Below are positions 6,952 to 14,613 of a stretch of DNA of 22,991 bases, piece after piece. The stretch's first letter is position 1, and every line of letters begins with the position of its first letter. The stretch is from JBEKTY01 sp049515555 (lineage in GTDB: Bacteria; Planctomycetota; Planctomycetia; Pirellulales; Thermoguttaceae): positions 1-22,991 of the forward strand of contig JBEKTY010000134.1 of NCBI GenBank assembly GCA_049515555.1, written 5' to 3'. The notes under the pieces are model-generated. The model saw only the letters and a list, made by a program, of their open reading frames with translations. It had not been told where the DNA came from and ran no database searches. Made by a program: the position numbers and the translations under genes.

Positions 6952-7185
6952 TCACCACAGGACCTCGATCTCGTTGATTACCCGGTCCACTTCCTCCATG
7001 TCGGCCACCGCAACCTGGGCAAGCTGCTTGTGATAGAACGACGGGACCTGTCCGCGCAGGAAGAGTTGCTCCCCGTCGAACTCGCACCAGATTCGCTGGA
7101 TGGTCAGATGAGGCTCTTGCAACAACCGGTCTTTGGCCAACGAAACGACCCGATTGGCCTTGCTCGCTTCCTGCTCGCCGCTCAA
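6952..7185 (-). CDS. BON-domain protein
   Basis: A 77-residue protein that is essentially one BON domain (VVSLAKDRLLQEP ... CEFDGEQLFLRGQVPSFYHK ... VINEIEVLW). BON domains occur in envelope and phospholipid- or ligand-binding proteins; the partner here is unknown. The TTG at 7185 was chosen because GTGGAGA lies 8 bases upstream and a promoter (TTGTCA-N17-CAAAAT) lies at 7253-7225. The same frame stays open to 7377 and could start at GTG 7329 or TTG 7377, but the extra N-terminus would contain the promoter and overlap the folK start. It ends 5 bases from the outer-membrane gene, in convergent orientation. Confidence 0.75.
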   Translation of the reverse strand: MSGEQEASKANRVVSLAKDRLLQEPHLTIQRIWCEFDGEQLFLRGQVPSFYHKQLAQVAVADMEEVDRVINEIEVLW

Positions 7186-7224
7186 AAGGCGTTCTCCACG
7201 AAAAGAGGCAGTGAACCAAGTCCT

Positions 7225-7253
7225 ATTTTGGCACCGCGAAGCGGGTTTGACAA
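7225..7253 (-). promoter_or_regulatory. promoter for BON gene
   Basis: On the minus strand, TTGTCA (7253-7248), a 17-base spacer and CAAAAT (7230-7225). It supports the short TTG-start gene model. Confidence 0.45.
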
Positions 7254-7310
7254 GGGGGGGGCCACGGGTCCTCCGAAAGGTCCCCGGCGCAGGAACCGGG
7301 GAAGATGGGG

Positions 7311-7316
7311 TATAAT
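7311..7316 (+). promoter_or_regulatory. possible -10 box for folK cluster
   Basis: A perfect TATAAT 60 bases before the folK ATG. No acceptable -35 lies 16-18 bases upstream, so activation or a different sigma factor would be needed. Confidence 0.35.
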
Positions 7317-7376
7317 CCGTAATCTTCACGAAACGCTCACTCAGAAATAACCTGGTCAATCGGTGATGGTCGGTCA

Positions 7377-8354
7377 ATGTCCACCTGTTTGATCGGCCTG
7401 GGCTCGAACGTGGGCGACCGGCAAGGGATGCTAGCGGAGGCCCTGGTCCGGCTGGCCCGGACCGCGGGCGTCGAGTTGACCGCGCGGAGCCCGGCCCTGG
7501 AGACGCCGGCCGTGGGCGGCCCGCCGGGCCAAGGGGCGTATCTCAACGCCGTCGCTTTGCTCCAAACGTCGCTTGCACCCCAGGTCCTGCTGGGCGTCCT
7601 GCAACGAATCGAGACCGACTTAGGCCGGCGGCGCGGTGAGCCTTGGGGCCCGCGGACCATCGACCTCGACCTGCTGCTTTACGACCGGCTCGTGCTGGCA
7701 ACGCCATCGCTGATAGTGCCCCATCCGCGTATGGCCTGGCGGCGGTTCGTGCTCGAGCCGGCCGGCCAGGTCGCTCCGACAATGATCCACCCGCTGCTGG
7801 GCTGGTCGATCCAGCGCATGCTACAACACCTGGACCACTCGGCATGGTACGTGGCGATTGCCGGTCCCGTCGGCGCGGGCAAGACCGCCTTGGCGCGGGA
7901 GGTGGCCGCGCGGAGCGGGGCCCGGCTGTTGCTCGCACCACACGATTCCACCAGCCTGGCGAGGAAAGATACGCCTGGTGACGCCTGGCAGATCGAGCTA
8001 GAATTCCTCAAGTTGCGTACCCGGGAGTTGTCGGCCCGGCGGCAGCAGTGGCGCGCCGGCAGCCCGGTAGTGGGCGACTATTGGTTCGACCAATCGCTGG
8101 CCTTTGCCCGGGCATGGCCGCGGCCGGAGCAACGGGAGGCGTACCTCGCGCGGTGGGAACAGGCACGGCGGCGCGTAGTTCGGCCGCGGCTGGTCGTGTT
8201 GCTGGAAGTGCCGCCCGAGCGGCGGGACGAGGTCGGCCAATTCCTCCTCGATCAGGCCTTGAAGCCCGATCAGGGACCGCTGCTGCGGCTGGCCCCCGGC
8301 GACCCGCAATCGGCCGTGCGCGAGGTGCTCGCGGCCCTGGAAGCCATGAAATGA
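7377..8354 (+). CDS. HPPK (FolK) fused to deoxynucleoside-kinase-like domain
   Basis: A 325-residue bifunctional protein. Residues 1-153 are HPPK, which transfers pyrophosphate from ATP to 6-hydroxymethyl-7,8-dihydropterin in folate synthesis: GLGSNVGDR (7-15) and the signature GPRTIDLDLLLYD (91-103) with metal-binding Asp96 and Asp98. Residues 157-325 are a P-loop kinase domain with Walker A GPVGAGKT (163-170) and VVGDYWFDQSLAFARAW (231-247), as in deoxyribonucleoside kinases. HPPK-dNK fusions are known elsewhere; substrate specificity cannot be told here. It heads a cluster with panC 13 bases downstream and then lgt. Confidence 0.92.
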   Translation: MSTCLIGLGSNVGDRQGMLAEALVRLARTAGVELTARSPALETPAVGGPPGQGAYLNAVALLQTSLAPQVLLGVLQRIETDLGRRRGEPWGPRTIDLDLLLYDRLVLATPSLIVPHPRMAWRRFVLEPAGQVAPTMIHPLLGWSIQRMLQHLDHSAWYVAIAGPVGAGKTALAREVAARSGARLLLAPHDSTSLARKDTPGDAWQIELEFLKLRTRELSARRQQWRAGSPVVGDYWFDQSLAFARAWPRPEQREAYLARWEQARRRVVRPRLVVLLEVPPERRDEVGQFLLDQALKPDQGPLLRLAPGDPQSAVREVLAALEAMK

Positions 8355-8367
8355 CTGGCACGCAGAA

Positions 8368-9276
8368 ATGAAACTCGTCGCCACGGTTGCCGAGCTCCGG
8401 CAGGCCCTCGCTGCCGAGAAAGAAAAGATGAGTGGTTCAACTCGTGCGCAGCACGCTCCGGGCGGCCGCGGCGAAGGGGGCGTGTCCCCCGCTCCACGGA
8501 TTGGCCTTGTACCCACCATGGGCGCACTGCACGAGGGGCACTTGAGCCTGGTGCGGACCTCGAAGGCCGAATGCTCTGTGACGGTGGTCTCGATTTACGT
8601 CAACCCCAGCCAGTTCGGCCCCGGCGAGGACCTGGCGAAGTATCCCCGCACGCTTTCGGGCGATCTGGACAAGCTGGCCGGCTGCGGGGTCGAGTTCGTG
8701 CTGGTCCCGGCCGACGCGGAGCTCTACCGTCCCGGTCATGCCACGTGGGTCGAGGTGGGCTCGGTGACTGAGCCCCTGGAGGGGCAGATCCGGCCCGGGC
8801 ACTTCCGCGGCGTGGCCACGATCGTATTGAAACTGTTTTGCATCTCGCAGGCCGACGCGGCGTACTTTGGCCAGAAGGACTATCAGCAGGCGCTGGTGGT
8901 TCGCCGGATGGTGGAAGACTTGAACGTGCCGATCGAAGTGCGAATTTGCCCCACGATTCGCGAGCCGGACGGCTTGGCGATGAGCTCGCGCAACGCCTAC
9001 CTGAGTGCCGAGGGCCGGCGACAGGCCGCCGTCTTGTGGCGCAGTCTCGAGTACGCCCGGCGGGCGGTGCTCGACGGCCAACGCGACGCCGAGGCCATCG
9101 CCGGCGGCATGTGCGAGTTGATCCAGGCCGCCGGACGGGCGACAATCGAATATGTCGCCCTGGTCGATCCCCAGACACTCCGACCGGTGGCGACCCTTGT
9201 GGGCCCGACCCTGGCCGCCCTGGCGGTCCGCATCGAGAATACCCGACTGATCGACAACTGCATCCTGGAGTGCTGA
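8368..9276 (+). CDS. pantothenate synthetase
   Basis: A 302-residue enzyme that joins pantoate and beta-alanine using ATP (coenzyme A pathway, cytoplasm). It has the HIGH-type motif VPTMGALHEGH (48-58), YVNPSQFGPGEDL, GQKDYQQALVVRRM and the KMSKS-like REPDGLAMSSRN. It is about 20 residues longer than usual because of an insert at residues 21-44 (MSGSTRAQHAP...VSPAP), between helix 1 and the first catalytic strand; the insert is Gly/Arg/Pro-rich and looks like repeat-derived sequence. The stop codon overlaps the lgt start codon (TGATG), suggesting translational coupling. The ATG at 8368 begins a normal PanC N-terminus, MKLVATVAELRQAL. Confidence 0.95.
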   Translation: MKLVATVAELRQALAAEKEKMSGSTRAQHAPGGRGEGGVSPAPRIGLVPTMGALHEGHLSLVRTSKAECSVTVVSIYVNPSQFGPGEDLAKYPRTLSGDLDKLAGCGVEFVLVPADAELYRPGHATWVEVGSVTEPLEGQIRPGHFRGVATIVLKLFCISQADAAYFGQKDYQQALVVRRMVEDLNVPIEVRICPTIREPDGLAMSSRNAYLSAEGRRQAAVLWRSLEYARRAVLDGQRDAEAIAGGMCELIQAAGRATIEYVALVDPQTLRPVATLVGPTLAALAVRIENTRLIDNCILEC

Positions 9277-10556
9277 TGCTGCCCACTCTGTTCTACATTC
9301 CGTGCGAGGTTGCCGGCTGGCGGGTGTTCGGATTCGGCCTGCTCTTGACTTTCTGGGCCGCGGCCTGCGGCGGGACGCTCGTCTGGCTCGTATGGCGGCA
9401 AGGTTTGAGTGCCGACACCTGGGGATCCCTGCCGGTCATGCTGATCGTGGCCGCGGTCATCGCGTGGGTCTTGCCGGCCTTGTGCGATGCGCGGGGCCTG
9501 CCCATCCGGGGCTACGGCGTGATGATCCTTCTGGCCGTCGTCGCCGGCATGGGCCTGGCCGTTTGGCGGGCCAAACGCGTGGGAGTCCATCCCGAATTTA
9601 TCCTCACCCTCGCCTTCTGGATGATCCTGCCGGGCATTGTCTGCGCCCGGGCCGTCTACGTCACAGAATACTGGTCCGAGCAATATTGGCCCGTGTACTT
9701 GCAAAACGGCCTGGCGGCGCTGCTCGGCGCCGTGGTCAACGTCGCCAATGGCGGACTGGTCGTATTCGGCGCACTGCTGGGCGGCGTGATGGGCCTCGTC
9801 GCGTTCCGGCTAAAATACCGCGTGCCGCTGTTGGCCACCGCCGACCTGATGGCGCCCAGCCTCATTCTGGGCCAGGCCATCGGACGCATCGGCTGCCTGC
9901 TGAACGGCTGCTGTTTCGGCGGGCCGTGTGAACTGCCGTGGGCCGTGACCTTTCCCTGGAACAGCCCGGCGCAGGTCTACCAGGTGATGCACGGGCAGTT
10001 GGACCTTTACGGCATGAAGCTGGCCGACGGCCGCGGCGGGCTGCCCGCCGTCGCGGAGGTTCAGCCCGGCTCGGCGGCCGAGCGGGCCGGCCTGAAACCC
10101 GGCGAGCAAATCCGCGCCATCAATCACATGCCGGTCGACAGCGCCAAGGAAGCCTGCTGGGCCCTGCTCCAGTCGCCGCGGGGCGAGCCGTCGCTCTTGG
10201 TCGAGCGGGCCGGCGGGCTGCCGTCGCTGCAACTGCCCGTCCCCCAGCCGCTGCCGCGGAGCCTGCCGGTCCATCCGACACAGCTTTACAGCCTGATCGA
10301 GGGCCTCCTGCTTTGCTTGCTGCTTTTAGTCTACGACCGTTTCCGCCGCCGCGACGGCGAGTTGCTGGCGGTGCTGCTCACCCTTCATCCGATCGGCCGG
10401 TTTCTGGTCGAGGCCATCCGGACCGACGAGCCGGCCATCTGGGGCACGGGAATGCACCTGTCGCAGAACCTGAGCCTGCTGATCCTGGCCGTCGCCGTCG
10501 GGCTGTGGATCTACGTTCTCCGCAGGCCGCCGGGCTTGGCATACAATGGAGTTTGA
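9276..10556 (+). CDS. prolipoprotein diacylglyceryl transferase with internal PDZ domain
   Basis: A 426-residue inner-membrane enzyme that transfers diacylglycerol from phosphatidylglycerol to the lipobox Cys of prolipoproteins. The Lgt core is clear: GYGVMILLAVVAGMG (79-93), the key motif GQAIGRIGCLLNGCCFGG (199-216) with the essential Arg204, VHPTQLYSLIEG (332-343) and GRFLVEAIRTDEP (374-386). Two departures: about 75 extra N-terminal residues with two or three hydrophobic segments, and a PDZ-like domain at about 253-325 (VQPGSAAERAGLKPGEQIRA) inserted between the active-site motif and the HPTQLY segment. The PDZ would lie on the periplasmic face and could bind substrates or proteases (inference). 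It overlaps panC by one base and is followed by a 162-base gap before the sigma factor. Confidence 0.92.
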   Translation: MLPTLFYIPCEVAGWRVFGFGLLLTFWAAACGGTLVWLVWRQGLSADTWGSLPVMLIVAAVIAWVLPALCDARGLPIRGYGVMILLAVVAGMGLAVWRAKRVGVHPEFILTLAFWMILPGIVCARAVYVTEYWSEQYWPVYLQNGLAALLGAVVNVANGGLVVFGALLGGVMGLVAFRLKYRVPLLATADLMAPSLILGQAIGRIGCLLNGCCFGGPCELPWAVTFPWNSPAQVYQVMHGQLDLYGMKLADGRGGLPAVAEVQPGSAAERAGLKPGEQIRAINHMPVDSAKEACWALLQSPRGEPSLLVERAGGLPSLQLPVPQPLPRSLPVHPTQLYSLIEGLLLCLLLLVYDRFRRRDGELLAVLLTLHPIGRFLVEAIRTDEPAIWGTGMHLSQNLSLLILAVAVGLWIYVLRRPPGLAYNGV

Positions 10557-10673
10557 CAATCCCCCTCCCATGCGGGATGATGTGTTTTATATATGGCCTG
10601 TAACCGCCAAAACAGGCGTAATCGGGAGAAGTTCATGTCACGGCCTGTCGCTGGGAGCATCGAGGCGGGGCCG

Positions 10674-10700
10674 GGAACTTTCGCCACCCCCCGTGCGTCT
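10674..10700 (+). promoter_or_regulatory. ECF-type autoregulatory promoter
   Basis: GGAAC (10674-10678), a 17-base spacer and CGTCT (10696-10700), the classic ECF sigma promoter form. It lies 18 bases before the sigma gene start, so the sigma factor probably drives its own operon. Confidence 0.7.
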
Positions 10701-10718
10701 CAATAACGTAAGAGACCT

Positions 10719-11270
10719 GTGAACGACGACACCCAACTGATCGCCCAGACCCTGGCAGGACACACGGCGGCATTCGGTCATCTGGTCGAGAAGTACCAGG
10801 ACCGGCTGTACAACACCGTGGTCCACCTGGTCGGCAACCGGGAGGATGCCAAGGACGTGGTGCAGGAGGCGCTGGTCCAGGCGTTTCTCAAGTTGGAGTC
10901 GTTCCAGGGGGCCAGCGCCTTTTACACCTGGGCCTATCGCATCGCCTTCAACGTGGCGGCTACCCATCGCCGCCACCGCAGCGCGATGCGGTCGGCCGAG
11001 CACGCCCATGACGACGGCGGCGATCGGGCCGCCGACGGACCCGAACAACGCATCGACCGCGACGAGCAATGCCGGCAGGTCCGCGACGCCATCGCCCGCC
11101 TGGGCGAAGAGCAGCGCGCCGTGCTGGTGCTGCGGGAAATAGACGGCCATGATTACGCGACAATTGCCGAAATCCTCGAACTGCCGATCGGTACCGTCCG
11201 CAGCCGCTTGCACCGCGCACGATCGCAGCTCCGCGAGCAACTCAAACAAGTTCTGACCATCGACCAGTGA
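10719..11270 (+). CDS. ECF-family RNA polymerase sigma factor
   Basis: A 183-residue sigma-70 family protein with region 2 (HLVEKYQDRLYNTVVHL, DAKDVVQEALVQAFLKL, TWAYRIAFNVA) binding the -10 and core polymerase, and region 4 (DYATIAEILELPIGTVRSRL) binding the -35. The linker is acidic and His-rich (EHAHDDGGDRAADG). It starts with GTG at 10719; the matching anti-sigma gene overlaps its stop by 4 bases (GTGA). The promoter at 10674 fits autoregulation. The stress it responds to is not evident. Confidence 0.95.
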   Translation: MNDDTQLIAQTLAGHTAAFGHLVEKYQDRLYNTVVHLVGNREDAKDVVQEALVQAFLKLESFQGASAFYTWAYRIAFNVAATHRRHRSAMRSAEHAHDDGGDRAADGPEQRIDRDEQCRQVRDAIARLGEEQRAVLVLREIDGHDYATIAEILELPIGTVRSRLHRARSQLREQLKQVLTIDQ

Positions 11271-13162
11271 ACGACGTGCCACTCCACGAACTGCTCAGTG
11301 CATACCTCGACGGCGAGTTGACCGCCGCCGAGCGCGCCGCTGTGGAACAAGTCCTTGCCGCCGACCCGCAGGCGCGGCAATGGCTCGACGAGTTGCGGGC
11401 GCTGAGCCATACGCTCCGAGCGCTGCCGCGGCACAAGCTCGATGAGGATCTGAGCCGGCGCGTGTTGGAGATTGCCGAGCGGCGGATACTGACCGGGAGC
11501 AGTACGGACGGCGCCGCAGCGACGGGCGCCGTGTACTCCAGCTCCCCCGGCCCGCTTGCGAGCCGGGTACAGCCGGTGAAGGCGGTTGCGAGGCCGCCTG
11601 TGGTCCCGCCGCACTCGCACTGGCGCGGAATGCTCAGCCGCCGGGCCCTGTTCTGGTCGGGCTTGGCTGTGGCCATCGCCTTGGTAATCCGGCTGACCGA
11701 GCCTCCCTCGCGACCGCCGGCCCCCAAGGACATCGCCGCGGCGCCCCGACGGGAGCAGCCCGCCCGATCCGCACAGGCAGAGGCCAAACCAACGGGGGCC
11801 GACCAACTGGCAGAACGAGCGCCGGCGGCAGTTGAATCGCCGGCAGCCGAATCGCCAGCCATGCAAGCGTCGGCCTTCCAAGCGCCGTCGGCTCACGCAG
11901 ACGCCTGGCGCAAATCGGAGGCCCCGGGCCTCGGTGCCCCGCCGTCACCGGCCGAAAAGCCGCCCGCCCCTGTTGCCACGGGCCAGATCGTGGACGCGGC
12001 GAAAAGGCAACTGCAACTGGCCCGACCATCTACGACCGGCGCCCCGCTCGCCCGGAACGCCGCCGCTGTTGACGAAAAGGCCCCGGCCGCAGACCGCGCG
12101 TTATCGAAATTGAAAGACAACGTCGCGGCGTCGGAACAGGGCAAATTCAATCTCGCCGAGGGAAGACCGGCGCAGCCCTCGACGGCCCTTCCCTCAGCGG
12201 CTGCGGCGGGTGAGACGAAGCCTGCACCGGCCGCGGTTCTTCTGCGTGCTGCTCCCCGCCCGGCGGCGCCGCCCGCGGCAGCCGCCTCACCTGTGCTGGC
12301 GGGCAACAAGCCGTCGGCAGCCGCCTTGCCTGCGGTGGCGGGCAACATGCCCACTGGCAAAGGCAGTTCCGCCGGCCTGCTTGCCGGGCAGGGGCGGAGG
12401 CTGAACGAGTTGGGGTTACAGTCCGAAATCAGTTCTGCCGCGTCCGACAAGGCGGCCCCGGGCCGCGGCACGGAAGTCCACCTCGAAGTCACGGCCGAGG
12501 CCGTCCAGACGCACGTCTTCGAGGACCTGCTGGCCCACAGCGGCGCGATCCTCCAAATACCCAAATCCCTGAATCCCCAAATCCCCAAATCCCCAAATCC
12601 CGAGCCTAGCAAGCCCGCCGACCGGGGCGATGCCGTGGCCTTGGCCGAGGGCGTCCGGCGGCAGAAGCGCGGCGAGGAGTCGCTGGCCCGCCCGCCTGCC
12701 GGGCCAGGCCGCGAGGCCCTGCAACCGGTCGCCCCGCCAACCATCCTGGTGTACCAAGTCGACGCCACGCCGGAACAATTACGGAAGCTGCTGGCCCAAT
12801 TGGCCCAGAATCCGGCCGTGTTCTCGGCTGTGACCGTCAGGCCCTCGTCCGCTGCCAAGGCCGATCTCAGCGGCAACGGCTTCCGGGCCGGCATACGGCG
12901 ATCGGCCGGTACCGACGCCCGAGGGGGAGCCGAGTCACGCAGCCTGGCGATGGGGCGCGGGTCGGCGGCGGTTGGCGACGGCCGCCAGGCCCGTAAAGCG
13001 GCGGAAGCAGAGCCGGCCGCAGGCGCGGTCAGCCCGGCGGAACCTTCACCAGGGGCCAAACAAGAGAAGGCCGCCTCCGCCGCTCCCCCGGCCCCGGCCC
13101 AACGCGTGGTCTTCATACTCCGCGTGCTCGCCCCCGCCCACCCGAACGCTGCTAAGCCGTAA
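11267..13162 (+). CDS. long membrane anti-sigma factor
   Basis: A 631-residue protein. Residues 1-75 form an anti-sigma N-terminal domain (ELLSAYLDGELTAAERAAVEQ) that should hold the ECF sigma factor, but it has no CXXC, so it is not a zinc (ZAS) type. One membrane segment lies at 127-143. The rest is a very long Ala/Pro-rich, low-complexity extracytoplasmic region, followed by a small ordered segment (PPTILVYQVDATPEQLRKLL, about 490-520) and a C-terminal strand QRVVFILRVLAP that I believe recurs in planctomycete anti-sigma proteins. Residues about 429-446 come from an in-frame octad repeat. The GTG start overlaps the sigma stop, so translation is coupled. Release mechanism (proteolysis or ligand) is unknown. 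Confidence 0.85.
   Translation: MNDVPLHELLSAYLDGELTAAERAAVEQVLAADPQARQWLDELRALSHTLRALPRHKLDEDLSRRVLEIAERRILTGSSTDGAAATGAVYSSSPGPLASRVQPVKAVARPPVVPPHSHWRGMLSRRALFWSGLAVAIALVIRLTEPPSRPPAPKDIAAAPRREQPARSAQAEAKPTGADQLAERAPAAVESPAAESPAMQASAFQAPSAHADAWRKSEAPGLGAPPSPAEKPPAPVATGQIVDAAKRQLQLARPSTTGAPLARNAAAVDEKAPAADRALSKLKDNVAASEQGKFNLAEGRPAQPSTALPSAAAAGETKPAPAAVLLRAAPRPAAPPAAAASPVLAGNKPSAAALPAVAGNMPTGKGSSAGLLAGQGRRLNELGLQSEISSAASDKAAPGRGTEVHLEVTAEAVQTHVFEDLLAHSGAILQIPKSLNPQIPKSPNPEPSKPADRGDAVALAEGVRRQKRGEESLARPPAGPGREALQPVAPPTILVYQVDATPEQLRKLLAQLAQNPAVFSAVTVRPSSAAKADLSGNGFRAGIRRSAGTDARGGAESRSLAMGRGSAAVGDGRQARKAAEAEPAAGAVSPAEPSPGAKQEKAASAAPPAPAQRVVFILRVLAPAHPNAAKP
12549..12602 (+). repeat. octad repeat inside anti-sigma gene
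   Basis: Units of AAATCCCC and AATCCCCA repeat about six times, coding for IPKS/NPQIPKSPNP. The same unit, inverted, forms the array at 22529-22577. Confidence 0.85.
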
Positions 13163-13218
13163 ACAATGCAGCAGCCCACAGAGCGTTGCGGGCTACTTTC
13201 CATGCCGTGAACGGTTAC

Positions 13219-13338
13219 CTAACCCGGATTATTCACCAATCGTTCGTAGTGACCGCATTCATGCGGTCGTTAACCTGTTCACACTCTCCAGACCCGATAA
13301 ATCGGGTCACTACGAGCTTCGGCGAATAATCCCGGCCA
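13219..13338. repeat. 119-bp MITE/BIME-like element, copy B
   Basis: Reverse-complement copy of the element at 4101-4220, with the same two hairpins and the ends TAACCCGGATTATTCACC and GGCGAATAATCCCGGCC. The two copies differ at a modest number of positions, many of them in the outer arms. It sits directly upstream of the protease promoter. Confidence 0.9.
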
Positions 13339-13344
13339 AAACGG

Positions 13345-13372
13345 TTGCACGCCCCGGGGGTCGGATTAGAAT
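13345..13372 (+). promoter_or_regulatory. promoter for PDZ protease
   Basis: TTGCAC (13345-13350), a 16-base spacer and TAGAAT (13367-13372), 35 bases before the start codon. It begins 7 bases beyond the MITE-like copy B. Confidence 0.55.
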
Positions 13373-13407
13373 GGAGTGGCCCCTTGATAGAAGCGGTGAG
13401 GCCATTC

Positions 13408-14448
13408 ATGCTGGATTTCGGACCTGGCAACATGCGACAGACCATGTTTCGTGGCGGCGGGGCGATCCTTGCATTGGTTGTCGCGTGCTTGATATTCGCC
13501 ACGGCCGGAACCCCGGCGGCCGCCGGCGAGCCTGGCGGCCGAGGAGCCACCGCGACGCTTTATGAGCAGGCCAAAGCCGGCTCCGTGGAAGTTCTGGTCA
13601 ACGGCCATCTCCAGGGCACGGGCTGGTTTGCCGATCCGAAGGGGCTGCTGTTGGCGGCCTCGCACATGTTCGAGCGTCCCGGGCAGCGGGTCGAGGTGGT
13701 TTCTCCCCGACAGGGCCGGCTCGAAGCCAAGGTGCTGGCGGTGGACCGCGGCCACGACCTGACGCTGCTCAAGGTCGAGCCGCGCCCGGGCGGATTCCCG
13801 GCCCTGAAACTGGCCCCCCAGCGCCCGGCGGCCGGCGACGAGGTGTTCATCCTGGGCGCCCCCCTCTACCGCCATACGGTTCTGTTTCGCGGCACAACGG
13901 CCCGCGACGATACGACCTTCGAGTGCTACGGCGAGCAGTACGTCGAGGTTATGCACCTGGCGGCAACCGTTCCCGGCGGCATGTCCGGCGGGGCCTGGCT
14001 GAATGCGGCGGGCGAGGTCGTCGGCCTGCAATCCGGCGTGATGTCGCACGACACGATACCTGTGGGCATCGCGTTTGCCGGCCCCCTGGAGGCGATTCGC
14101 ACACTGCTGAAGACCGAGCACACCGCGGCCACGCCCACCCTGGGGGCGGCCCTGGAGGAACTGTGGTCCCAGGACGACAAGCTGCTGGCCCGCTACCCGC
14201 CGCTTACCGAGGGCCTGGTAGTCAGGCGGCTGCAGGACGACGGACCGGCCGTCCGGGCCGGCCTGAAAATCTTTGACCTCATCATCGCGGCCGACGGGAA
14301 AAAGATCCGGCTCACCGACGAGCTGCTGAGGATCGTCTGCGGAAAGCAACCCGGCCAGCCACTGGAGCTGACCCTACTGGCCCCCGACGGTGCCGGAGGG
14401 CGAAAGACCACCGTCCGCCTGGGCAAGCTGGAAATCGCCTGGCCCTGA
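13408..14448 (+). CDS. secreted trypsin-like serine protease with PDZ domain
   Basis: A 346-residue HtrA-like protein. The hydrophobic segment GAILALVVACLIFATAG (about 17-33) followed by an Ala-rich cleavage site is a signal peptide. The chymotrypsin fold shows its triad: His in LLLAASHMFE, Asp in DRGHDLTLLKV, Ser in VPGGMSGGAWL (GMSGG instead of the usual GNSGG). A C-terminal PDZ domain follows (LVVRRLQDDGPAVRAGLKIFD...). It probably acts in envelope protein quality control. ATG 13408 was chosen for the GTGAGG 6 bases upstream; TTG 13345 lies in the promoter. It follows the sigma/anti-sigma pair but has its own promoter, so membership in that regulon is only a guess. Confidence 0.87.
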   Translation: MLDFGPGNMRQTMFRGGGAILALVVACLIFATAGTPAAAGEPGGRGATATLYEQAKAGSVEVLVNGHLQGTGWFADPKGLLLAASHMFERPGQRVEVVSPRQGRLEAKVLAVDRGHDLTLLKVEPRPGGFPALKLAPQRPAAGDEVFILGAPLYRHTVLFRGTTARDDTTFECYGEQYVEVMHLAATVPGGMSGGAWLNAAGEVVGLQSGVMSHDTIPVGIAFAGPLEAIRTLLKTEHTAATPTLGAALEELWSQDDKLLARYPPLTEGLVVRRLQDDGPAVRAGLKIFDLIIAADGKKIRLTDELLRIVCGKQPGQPLELTLLAPDGAGGRKTTVRLGKLEIAWP

Positions 14449-14462
14449 GGCGGGGTTGGGGC

Positions 14463-14493
14463 TTTGGTCTTTGGTCTTGGGTCTTGGGTCTTC
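14463..14493. repeat. heptad repeat (GGTCTTG)n
   Basis: About four units of GGTCTTT/GGTCTTG, starting 15 bases after the protease stop codon. Confidence 0.85.
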
Positions 14494-14613
14494 CGCCATC
14501 AGTCGATATACCCCCGGCGGGCCCCAATTTACAAAATTTAACACTGAAAAGTCCGGCCCCGATGGCTTCCGACGGCTTCCGCCGATGGCCTCCGACCCCG
14601 ATGGCTTCCCCTT

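Noticed and set aside
7247..7316. TTGACA with TATAAT as a folK promoter
   Set aside because: They are 58 bases apart, far from the 16-18 needed; the TTGACA overlaps the minus-strand TTGTCA box assigned to the BON gene.
6952..7377. Long version of the BON protein starting at TTG 7377
   Set aside because: The added N-terminus is not domain-like, overlaps the folK start codon and covers a promoter; the TTG at 7185 has a ribosome binding site.
11893..13203. 436-codon minus-strand open frame
   Set aside because: It is opposite the anti-sigma gene. High GC content leaves long open shadows here, and its translation is Ala/Gly/Pro-rich with no recognisable domain.
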